Assembly: GCA_019428955.1 (NCBI GenBank)
Contig: JAHYJF010000006.1
Span: 1-30,866 of the forward strand
Length of the DNA stretch: 30,866 bases
DNA from: Burkholderiaceae bacterium
GTDB taxonomy: Bacteria; Pseudomonadota; Gammaproteobacteria; Burkholderiales; Burkholderiaceae_E
Direction: 5' to 3'
The notes beneath the pieces are model-generated. The model was given only the letters and a program-made list of their open reading frames with translations. It made no database searches and had not been told where the DNA came from. This document shows, piece after piece, positions 7,192-14,429 of the stretch; position 1 is the stretch's first letter; every line of letters begins with the position of its first letter. A program made the translations under genes and the position numbers.

Positions 7192-7683
7192 TTGGTTGTA
7201 GCAGTGGGAAGAGGGTGGGGTCAAGGCACCTTAAATACATTCTCGGCGCCGCTGCCTGAATGCGGAGGTATCCTCTGCCGAAGTCCAAGGGTTTGCAAGG
7301 AGAAGGTTTTCTACAAGGCGCTCGGTTTTCTGTTCCTCACGCTCGCGCTCGCCGGGGTGTTCCTGCCGCTCCTGCCTACGACGCCTTTGGTGCTGGTAGC
7401 GGCGGCGTGTTTCGCGCGCTCGTCGCCCAAGTGGCACCAGTGGCTGCTGAGCAACCGCAGCTTCGGGCCGATGATTCGTCGTTGGGAGGAACAACGCTGC
7501 GTCAGCCGCCGGGTGAAGGTGGTCGCGCTGGTCTCGATGTTCGGGGTCGGCGGCTTCTCTGTCTTCCGCCTGGTTCACGAGCCCGCGCTGCAGATTGCCG
7601 GTCTCGCATTGATTGCGGCCGGCGCCCTGGTCGTGGTGTGCATCCCCACCTGTCCTCCTGGGACCAGGCGCGATCCCGATTAA
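7192..7683 (+). CDS. DUF454 (YbaN-like) inner-membrane protein, start uncertain
   Basis: The conserved part begins near 7300 (EKVFYKALGFLFLTLAL) and runs through VFLPLLPTTPLVLVAAACFARSS, then SFGPMIRRWEEQRCVSRRVK, then a second pair of membrane helices. This is the layout of the YbaN/DUF454 family, whose function is not known. The family normally starts close to the KEKVFYK segment. AAGGAG sits exactly there (7299-7304), but no ATG, GTG or TTG follows in this frame. The only in-frame starts are TTG 7192 and GTG 7204, which add about 30 unconserved residues. Either one of these is used, or the start codon has been lost. It is divergent from thrC. Confidence 0.7.
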   Translation: MVVAVGRGWGQGTLNTFSAPLPECGGILCRSPRVCKEKVFYKALGFLFLTLALAGVFLPLLPTTPLVLVAAACFARSSPKWHQWLLSNRSFGPMIRRWEEQRCVSRRVKVVALVSMFGVGGFSVFRLVHEPALQIAGLALIAAGALVVVCIPTCPPGTRRDPD

Positions 7684-7971
7684 GACCCAGTCGCCCCGGA
7701 GAATCCTGACTTAATTTGCGGTGAGCCAACAGCTTTATGTAAAGCATTGTAAACATTACGTCAAGACTCGGTGGCCGCGTTGACCATGAGGTACCCGGAG
7801 AATAAGATCATAGGCCTAATTCGTCCTAATTCTCAGGATGACTGGTTGAGGTTTGGCTCGCCAGCCAGCACGAAGAAGCTTCTTGTATTGGCGACAAAAG
7901 AATGTGATTGTTAACAAACAAACGGTTGTATTGGTCTTAAGCGATTAAGCATCAACAAAAAGGAGCCAGCT
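7684..7971 (+). promoter_or_regulatory. Regulatory region of the first decaheme cytochrome gene
   Basis: This 288-base non-coding region is more AT-rich than its surroundings and is dense in symmetric elements: palindrome GCTTTATGTAAAGC (7732-7745), the 12-bp perfect palindrome AAGAAGCTTCTT (7873-7884), palindrome TTGTTAACAA (7908-7917), and the direct repeat TTGTATTGG at 7883-7891 and 7926-7934, spaced 43 bp (about four helical turns). AAGGAG at 7961-7966 is the ribosome site of the downstream GTG start. I could not settle on one -35/-10 pair, and no element matches the FNR consensus. Confidence 0.5.
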
Positions 7972-10398
7972 GTGGCCGTATTCGATAATTTGAGCAAAGG
8001 TGTGGTCTCGCGCCGCTGGGGAAGCCTGGTGGCAGCGGGTCTGCTGTCATTCACTTTGTATGGTTGCGGAAGCAGCGACAGCACTTCGCCCACGCCACCA
8101 CCCCCGCCGCCGGTCGTCATTGACGTTGCCGCGGTGATTGCAGCAGCAGTTGCGAATCCGGCTAACGACGCGGCGGTCAACTCGAGTGCGCCCTTTGCGG
8201 TAATGAACGATACCGGGCTCGCGGCGGTGACGGTCAACGGCGCGCCGGTGGTCAACTTCACGGTGTTTTCGGACGGTGCGGTCAAGACTGGCCTGACGAC
8301 TGGTTCGTCGACCGGCCCCAATGTGGTCACTTTCCTGATCGCGAAGCTGGGCACCACCGGTTCGCCTGACGAGTGGTTCAACTACGTCTACCGGAAAAGG
8401 ACCGGCGCCGCCGGCACTCCCGTGGCCGGCACCGACGTGATTCAGGCAACGCACGATTCCACCGGCACACTGGTGTACAACCCGGCCGGGTACTACACGT
8501 ACACCTTCAGCACGGACATCACGAATCCGGATGATCCGAAAAACTTGCAGAAGGTGGTTTATGAGCCGGGGCGTACCCACCGGATCGCACTCCAGTTGCG
8601 CTATACGAATGCAGCGGGTGAGTTGATCAGCGTGAACCCGTACTTCGACTTCACGATCGGCGCTGACGGCAAATCAGTGGCGGTGACGAACCCGACAAAT
8701 ACGCGTCAGGTCACCGACATCCGGAGTTGCAACACCTGCCACGAAAAGCTGATGCCCCACAGTCGGCCGCGGGTGGACACGCAAGCGTGCGTGCTGTGCC
8801 ACAACCCGAGCACTACTGACGAGCAAACCGGCAATGTGGTCGATCAAGTAACGATGGTTCACAAGATCCATATGGGTCATAAATTGCCGAGCGTAATTGC
8901 GGGCGGCAGCTACAAGATCCAGGACAGCGATTTCTCCGAGGCAGCCTTCCCGCAGGACATCCGCAACTGCACCAAGTGCCACAACGGTGACGAGAGTCCG
9001 GCAGCCGGCGTTGCGTTCACGACGCCGCAGGGAAACAACTGGTTCAACAAGCCCAACCGGGTGGCTTGCGGTTCGTGCCATGACGGTATCGATTTCGCCA
9101 CCAGTACCGGGACCACGCTGGCGCAAGCCGCGGCAATCGCCGAAGGCGCAGCCGATCCTGGCGGCAACGTCCATACTTCGGGCGCATTCGGGCTCACCGA
9201 TGACGGCGCCTGCGTGCTCTGCCACGGTGCCGACAAGGGTCTGGCGGTCAAGCTGGTGCACCGGACGAACTTCGTCACGCCGAACAATCCTGATGTCCCG
9301 GTTGGCTTGACGCAATTCAAGTTTGAACTCGGCAGTGTCGTGATTGGTTCGGACATGAAGCCAACCTTCAAGTTCCGCTTCCTCAAGGACGGCGCAGCAG
9401 TCACGTTCAATCCCTACGTCGATGCCGATAGCGTGATGCTGCCCGGTTTCTCGGTGCCCCCGAGCAATCGGAGCAACGGGTATGCGTTGACGCTGTATCT
9501 GGCCTACTCGCTCGACGGTGCGTCGGACTTCACCACCACGGCATCTGCCTCGTTCGACAGCCTCTGGAAAGCTGGCGCGTGGACCCGGGACGCGGATGGC
9601 TGGTACACGGCCACCACGAGTCACGTAGTGCCTGCTGGCGCGAAAATGATCACCGGCGCTATCTACGGTGGTCTGGTGGTTGGTTCCGACCCGGCGACGG
9701 GCCTGTACATCCCTGCCTATTTCGTGCAGAAGCTCGCCACCGGTGTCAGTGGCAATGCGGCACGACGCGCGGTGGTCAGCAACGCCAAGTGCAACGCCTG
9801 TCACGACGTCCTTGGGACCAACCCGAACTTCCATTGGGGTGCCCGCAATGACGCGACGGCCTGCGCGATCTGCCACAATCCTGGCCGTGCCAACAATGGC
9901 TGGGCGGTAGGTGTCTCGTCATTCGTCCATGCGCTGCACGCCGCGTCGATCAGGGAAAAGCCGTTCACCTGGCACTACAAGGCAGGTGTCTTCGAGCCCG
10001 CCAAGATCGGCTATCCGGGGAACATTGGCAATTGCAGTTCCTGCCACCTGGACAACACCATCAACTTTGGCGCCAGTGCCAGTGCCGCGGCAGTGCCCAA
10101 CATGCTGCTGAACACCACGGCATCCAGCACTATCGTCGATAATGGCAGCAACAGCCCGTGGGCTGAGGTCGGGGTCAATTACGGCGCTGCCGGAGCTGAC
10201 ACCAACCTGGTGAACTCGCCGATCACCTCGGCCTGCACCTCTTGCCATGACAATGATCTGGCAATCAGCCACATCCGTTCGCAAGGCGGTTCGTTCTACG
10301 AGGCGCGCTCGGTGGCGGATACCAAGCAGCCGGAAGCCTGCCTGCTGTGCCATGGTCCGGGCAAGATCGCCGACATCAAGGTGATGCACGGGCAGTAA
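7972..10398 (+). CDS. OmcA/MtrC-family decaheme c-type cytochrome, outer-membrane lipoprotein
   Basis: An 808-residue surface-type multiheme cytochrome expected to exchange electrons with extracellular minerals, electrodes or shuttles. An N-terminal signal ends in a lipobox (LYGC, with GSS after the cysteine), so the mature protein should be lipid-anchored. There are exactly ten CXXCH motifs, at residues 253, 273, 333, 366, 414 and 607, 631, 688, 755, 790. These form two five-heme groups separated by about 190 heme-free residues, the pentaheme / beta-domain / pentaheme plan of the OmcA/MtrC family. The start is GTG 7972 with AAGGAG six bases upstream. It has its own repeat-rich leader and a strong terminator after it, so it is probably transcribed separately from mtrAB. 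Confidence 0.93.
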   Translation: MAVFDNLSKGVVSRRWGSLVAAGLLSFTLYGCGSSDSTSPTPPPPPPVVIDVAAVIAAAVANPANDAAVNSSAPFAVMNDTGLAAVTVNGAPVVNFTVFSDGAVKTGLTTGSSTGPNVVTFLIAKLGTTGSPDEWFNYVYRKRTGAAGTPVAGTDVIQATHDSTGTLVYNPAGYYTYTFSTDITNPDDPKNLQKVVYEPGRTHRIALQLRYTNAAGELISVNPYFDFTIGADGKSVAVTNPTNTRQVTDIRSCNTCHEKLMPHSRPRVDTQACVLCHNPSTTDEQTGNVVDQVTMVHKIHMGHKLPSVIAGGSYKIQDSDFSEAAFPQDIRNCTKCHNGDESPAAGVAFTTPQGNNWFNKPNRVACGSCHDGIDFATSTGTTLAQAAAIAEGAADPGGNVHTSGAFGLTDDGACVLCHGADKGLAVKLVHRTNFVTPNNPDVPVGLTQFKFELGSVVIGSDMKPTFKFRFLKDGAAVTFNPYVDADSVMLPGFSVPPSNRSNGYALTLYLAYSLDGASDFTTTASASFDSLWKAGAWTRDADGWYTATTSHVVPAGAKMITGAIYGGLVVGSDPATGLYIPAYFVQKLATGVSGNAARRAVVSNAKCNACHDVLGTNPNFHWGARNDATACAICHNPGRANNGWAVGVSSFVHALHAASIREKPFTWHYKAGVFEPAKIGYPGNIGNCSSCHLDNTINFGASASAAAVPNMLLNTTASSTIVDNGSNSPWAEVGVNYGAAGADTNLVNSPITSACTSCHDNDLAISHIRSQGGSFYEARSVADTKQPEACLLCHGPGKIADIKVMHGQ

Positions 10399-10471
10399 TG
10401 TAAAGCTTGACCGACCAAATCTGCTCGGGAATGCGCTAGCGCGTGCCCCCGGCAGAGGCCGGTAAAGACCC

Positions 10472-10503
10472 AACCCGGACGCGCAAGCGCCCGGGTTGTT
10501 TTT
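10472..10503 (+). terminator. Rho-independent terminator after the first decaheme cytochrome
   Basis: A stem AACCCGG / CCGGGTT, continued after one mismatch by CGC / GCG round a GCAA loop, is followed by GTTTTTG. It ends the transcript of the upstream cytochrome before the helix-hairpin-helix gene. A further perfect palindrome, GCGCTAGCGC (10433-10442), lies just upstream. Confidence 0.88.
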
Positions 10504-10530
10504 GTCGACGTGGATCTCGTGGTCGATGTG

Positions 10531-10545
10531 TCAAAATATAAGGCC
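10531..10545 (+). promoter_or_regulatory. Candidate -10 region for the HHH-mtrCAB transcript
   Basis: TATAAG at 10537-10542 lies within an AT-rich island (TCAAAATATAAGG) between the terminator and the next gene, about 43 bases before its GTG. No good -35 is seen. The call rests on position after a terminator and on local AT content. Confidence 0.32.
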
Positions 10546-10584
10546 TCTTAAACCTGCGGCACTGGCAAGAACAGGAGGGTTTTC

Positions 10585-10989
10585 GTGAATCGTAGCAACA
10601 CCCGCAAGATTGTTGGTTACGGATCGGTCGCGGTGGCAATGTGGCTGTCGGTCGCTTGGGCGCAGGCGCAGCCCGCGCCGCCCGCCGAGCAGGCGCAGCC
10701 CATGCCGCCTCCCGCCCAGGTGCAGAGGGGACACCGCACCATTACGGCTCCCAAGGGGGACTTGGTCGATATCAACCACGCCTCGCGCACGGAACTCAAG
10801 AGCGTCCCGGGAATCACCACCGCACTGGCCGGTCGGATCATGGCCAACCGCCCCTTCGGCAGCAAGGCGCAACTGGTCAGCCGCGGCATTATCTCGGAGG
10901 AGTTCTACGGCCGGATCAAGAACCGCGTGACGGTCAGGTTCACGAAAAAGGATCTCGAGAAGATCCTGGGCGACAAGGCGCCGAAGTAG
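10585..10989 (+). CDS. Secreted helix-hairpin-helix (ComEA-like) protein
   Basis: A 134-residue protein with an N-terminal signal peptide (hydrophobic GSVAVAMWLSVAWA, cleavage likely after AQA near residue 28), a Pro/Ala/Gln-rich linker at residues 29-50, and one helix-hairpin-helix pair at about residues 60-117. The signature is VDINHASRTELKSVPGIT, then AGRIMANRPF, the same layout as the DNA-binding domain of the competence protein ComEA. The start is GTG 10585 with AGGAGGG upstream. It sits between two decaheme cytochrome genes and after a terminator, so it is probably co-transcribed with the second cytochrome, mtrA and mtrB. No other competence gene is present. Its role here is unknown; HHH folds bind DNA but can also serve in protein contacts. 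Confidence 0.85.
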   Translation: MNRSNTRKIVGYGSVAVAMWLSVAWAQAQPAPPAEQAQPMPPPAQVQRGHRTITAPKGDLVDINHASRTELKSVPGITTALAGRIMANRPFGSKAQLVSRGIISEEFYGRIKNRVTVRFTKKDLEKILGDKAPK

Positions 10990-11086
10990 CGCCTTTTCGC
11001 AACGGCAACCAACAGGCGTGTCGCCCGATGTGGGCGGCACAGGGTCATTTTGTTCGGGGCCGGGAGGCCGCGGAAGTGGGGATGTG

Positions 11087-13354
11087 ATGAGTCTGAATCG
11101 AGTGTCCGGACGGTGGGGCAGGATCGTGGCGGCAGGCGCATTGGCGCTGACACTGGCCGGCTGCGGCGGCGGAGGTTCGGGGGCCGGCGGCACCACGCCG
11201 CCACCAGCCGAGGCGACGCTGACCGGACTCAACATCACGGTCGGCACTGTCGACCTCGTCAATGCCCCGGTAGTTAATTTCACGGTCACCACCCAGGCGG
11301 GCGCCGCGTTCAGTGATCTGGTTGCGGCCGACCTGCGCTTCAATATCGCCAAGTGGATACCGGCCACCGATGGCAGCGGCGGCCACTGGCAGAATTACAT
11401 CAATCGGGCCAACGGCGGCGCGGTGCAGGGCAGCCAGGAGCGGCTGCGCGCCGGCTACGCCTTCGGAACGCTCGCTAACCACGGCGATGGCACCTATACC
11501 TATACCTTTGCCACCGACATCAAGAGCGCCACGGCCAACGTCTGTCCGCCGCCCTGCACCGATGCCGAGGGCAAGGCGCTCGACACCAGCTACGCGCCGA
11601 CGCTGACCCACCGGGTCGCCATCCAGCAAGGCAATTCGGCCTATCCGAAGGCCTCCGGCATCTATGATTTCGTGCCCGCCGGCGGCATTGCGGCGCAGCC
11701 CGACGTGGTGGCCGACGCCACCTGCAACAGCTGCCACTCGCAGCTGACGGCCCATGGCACGCGCGTCGATGTGCGACTCTGCGTTACCTGCCACAACCGC
11801 GGCTCATGGGTCGCCGGTACTGATGGACCGAACGTCACGGTCGACCTGAAGGCGATGGTTCATCGGATCCACTACAACAACGGCGGATTGCAGCTCCCGA
11901 GCGTCATCGCCGGTACACCGAACACGATCGGCAACCACGATTTCTCCGACGTCGTGTTCACGCAAGACGTGCGCAACTGCACCCGTTGTCATGACGGTAC
12001 AGCGGGGGCGAGCAACTTCACGCCGCTGGGAGATTTCTGGAAGACCACTCCCAGTGTGGCCGCCTGCGGGTCGTGTCACGACAACGTCTATTTCGGCACC
12101 ACCCCGGACGCCACCAAGCCCTACCAGACCATCGCCCACTCGGGTGGTGTCCAGGGCGACGACAGTCGCTGCGCGCTGTGCCACGCGGCCGGCCGCTACA
12201 CCGACGCCAAGGACATCGCGATCGCCCACAATTTCCCGGCCCGGATGAAGGCGGCGGCGGCGAAATACCAGTTCAACGTGATCAGCGCCACCGCGACCGG
12301 CGTCGGCCAGTTCCCGGTCGTTACCTTCTCGGTCACCGACCCCACCAACGGCGGGGCGCCGTACGACATCACGACCGCTGCCGGCTTCACCTCGGCCGGG
12401 GCCTCGCTGGGCATCAAGATCGCCTGGAGCACGACCGATTTCGGCAACCACGCCAGCGGCGCCAACTTCGGCCAGCCGGTGAGCATCAATGCTCTTACCA
12501 CGGCGGTGGCCGGCGCGGCTGTCGGAACCTACACGGTGAGCTCACCGGTGGCGGTGCCGGCGATGCTGCCGAACCAGGCGGCCTCGTTGCGGGTGGCGAT
12601 GGACGGCCGGGTGATGGGTGACCTGACCACAGCCGGCACGTTCACCGACCGCCTCGCGGTCAAGAGCGCGTTCAAGGACTTCGCGATTGCCGGCAACGTG
12701 GCGGCGCGGCGCACCGTGGTCGAGTTCGCCAAGTGCGCCGTCTGCCACGACAGGCTGAGTCTGCATGGCGGCAATCGCAACAACGAGCCCGGGGTCTGCG
12801 TGGTCTGCCACAACCCCAACGCCACCGACGCAGCGCGACGGCCGGCGACGGCCGGCGTGCTCACCGGCGGTGTCGATGGCAAGCTCGAGGAGTCGATCGA
12901 CTTCCGCACCATGATCCACGCCATCCACGCCGGCGAGGCTGCCAGGGGCGGCTTCCGCGAGACTGGCATCACGGTCTACGGATTTGGTGGCCGGGCGATA
13001 TCCTTCGCGGACGTGGTCTTCCCCGGGAATCTGGCCAACTGCACGGCCTGCCACAGCGCCACTTCCTACCAGCTGGGCGGCCAGTGGGTCAGCATCTGGA
13101 GCAGCGGTTTGCTGACCACCACCACCAGCAGCGGTGCGATCGCGGACAACGCGGCCGACGATCTCAAGACCACCTCGACCGCCGCGGTTTGCGCCTCGTG
13201 CCATGACAACGCGACGGCCAAGTACCACATGATGCTCAACGGTGGCGCGTTCGACCAGACGCTCGCGGTAGCGAGCACCCAGATCGAGACCTGTTCGGTG
13301 TGCCATGGCGTAGGCCGGGTCTACGACGTCAAGACAGTGCACGGGGTCAAATAG
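11087..13354 (+). CDS. mtrC: OmcA/MtrC-family decaheme c-type cytochrome, outer-membrane lipoprotein (second copy)
   Basis: A 755-residue multiheme lipoprotein. The signal ends in the lipobox LAGC, followed by a glycine-rich linker. Ten CXXCH motifs occur at residues 213, 232, 298, 327, 362 and 550, 571, 652, 702, 736: again two pentaheme groups, with a heme-free stretch of about 185 residues between them. I chose ATG 11087 because it places the hydrophobic signal at the N-terminus; an in-frame start at 11018 would bury it. It lies 5 bases before mtrA, so it is most likely the terminal reductase (or entry point) of the MtrAB conduit. It shares its plan with the decaheme lipoprotein at 7972 but differs widely in sequence. 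Confidence 0.93.
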   Translation: MSLNRVSGRWGRIVAAGALALTLAGCGGGGSGAGGTTPPPAEATLTGLNITVGTVDLVNAPVVNFTVTTQAGAAFSDLVAADLRFNIAKWIPATDGSGGHWQNYINRANGGAVQGSQERLRAGYAFGTLANHGDGTYTYTFATDIKSATANVCPPPCTDAEGKALDTSYAPTLTHRVAIQQGNSAYPKASGIYDFVPAGGIAAQPDVVADATCNSCHSQLTAHGTRVDVRLCVTCHNRGSWVAGTDGPNVTVDLKAMVHRIHYNNGGLQLPSVIAGTPNTIGNHDFSDVVFTQDVRNCTRCHDGTAGASNFTPLGDFWKTTPSVAACGSCHDNVYFGTTPDATKPYQTIAHSGGVQGDDSRCALCHAAGRYTDAKDIAIAHNFPARMKAAAAKYQFNVISATATGVGQFPVVTFSVTDPTNGGAPYDITTAAGFTSAGASLGIKIAWSTTDFGNHASGANFGQPVSINALTTAVAGAAVGTYTVSSPVAVPAMLPNQAASLRVAMDGRVMGDLTTAGTFTDRLAVKSAFKDFAIAGNVAARRTVVEFAKCAVCHDRLSLHGGNRNNEPGVCVVCHNPNATDAARRPATAGVLTGGVDGKLEESIDFRTMIHAIHAGEAARGGFRETGITVYGFGGRAISFADVVFPGNLANCTACHSATSYQLGGQWVSIWSSGLLTTTTSSGAIADNAADDLKTTSTAAVCASCHDNATAKYHMMLNGGAFDQTLAVASTQIETCSVCHGVGRVYDVKTVHGVK

Positions 13355-13359
13355 GGCAG

Positions 13360-14334
13360 ATGACGATGAAGATCAAGAAATCACTCGGCGCGGCGCTGTT
13401 GTTGGCGGGGCTGGCGCTTGCGGGCGCCGTCGCGGCGCAGGACAAGGCCAAGGCCGAAACGGCGGCGGAGCCGGCCAACGGGGGCTACAGCGAAGAGGGG
13501 GCCGATACCTGCCTCAATTGCCACGAAGCCGATCACGCCACCAAGGAAGGCGCGATCTTCCTGTCGCGTCACGCCCGGCCTGATGACGCGCGCACGCCCT
13601 TTGGCAAGGACCAGTTGCAGTGCGAGGCCTGCCACGGCCCCGGCGCGACTCACGTCAAGACCAAGAAGGGCAAGCGCGACAAGATCATCGCCTTCAACCC
13701 GCCGGCCACGCGCGCTCCGGCAGAGCTCAACGCACCCTGCCTGGTGTGCCATGAGAACAAGGCGCGGATTGCCTGGCAGGGCAGCACCCATGAAGTCAAC
13801 CAGCTCTCGTGCGCGACCTGCCACAGCGTCCATTCCGGCAATGACCCGGTGCTCACGGCCGCGACCCAGGTGGATGTTTGCGGCAAGTGCCACAAGAAGC
13901 AGATTGCCGAGATTCACAAGCCATGGTCGCATCCGATAGTGGCCGGCAAGGTGGTGTGCAGCGATTGCCACAGCGTCCATGGTTCGAGTGCCGACAAGCT
14001 CTTGGCCAAGCCCACTGTCAACCAGGTCTGCTACACCTGCCACGCGGAGAAACGCGGGCCGTTCCTGTGGGAACACGAACCGGTGGCCGAGGACTGCACC
14101 ACTTGCCACTCGCCGCACGGCGCGACCAATCCGGCGCTGCTCAAGAAGAATCCACCGCTGCTGTGCCAGCAGTGCCACGCTGCTGCCGGCCATCCGGCGA
14201 TCGCCCGCACCGGTGCCGCGCTGCCGGGCGGTACTGGCGGTGGCCAGGGCTTCCTGCTCTCGGGCGGCTGCGTCAACTGCCACAGCCGGATCCACGGCTC
14301 TAATCACCCGGCCGGCGCGAAACTGATGCGCTAG
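13360..14334 (+). CDS. mtrA: Periplasmic decaheme c-type cytochrome, MtrA/DmsE family
   Basis: A 324-residue periplasmic electron carrier that in the known MtrCAB complex threads through the MtrB barrel and passes electrons across the outer membrane. A signal peptide (LLLAGLALAGAVAA, cleavage near residue 28) is followed by ten CXXCH motifs spread evenly from residue 51 to residue 304, with the spaced SVHSG, SVHG and SPHGA repeats that follow the motifs in the DmsE/MtrA family. The length matches MtrA (about 330). The start is ATG 13360, and ATG 13366 is also possible. It is immediately followed by the MtrB gene. Confidence 0.93.
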   Translation: MTMKIKKSLGAALLLAGLALAGAVAAQDKAKAETAAEPANGGYSEEGADTCLNCHEADHATKEGAIFLSRHARPDDARTPFGKDQLQCEACHGPGATHVKTKKGKRDKIIAFNPPATRAPAELNAPCLVCHENKARIAWQGSTHEVNQLSCATCHSVHSGNDPVLTAATQVDVCGKCHKKQIAEIHKPWSHPIVAGKVVCSDCHSVHGSSADKLLAKPTVNQVCYTCHAEKRGPFLWEHEPVAEDCTTCHSPHGATNPALLKKNPPLLCQQCHAAAGHPAIARTGAALPGGTGGGQGFLLSGGCVNCHSRIHGSNHPAGAKLMR

Positions 14335-14429
14335 CCCGCTGCGGCGGCGCCGGGCCTGGTCGCGGCGCTGGTTGGCGGCAAACGCGAGCATCATCGAGTG
14401 ACGAAGCAAAGTCAGAACGGGAACGGAAC

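Noticed and set aside
7684..7971. FNR/ANR anaerobox upstream of the decaheme gene
   Set aside because: No TTGAT-N4-ATCAA-like sequence was found. The palindromes present differ from this consensus.
8674..9876. 400-codon minus-strand open frame within the first decaheme cytochrome
   Set aside because: The heme motifs and lipobox are on the plus strand; this frame has no features.
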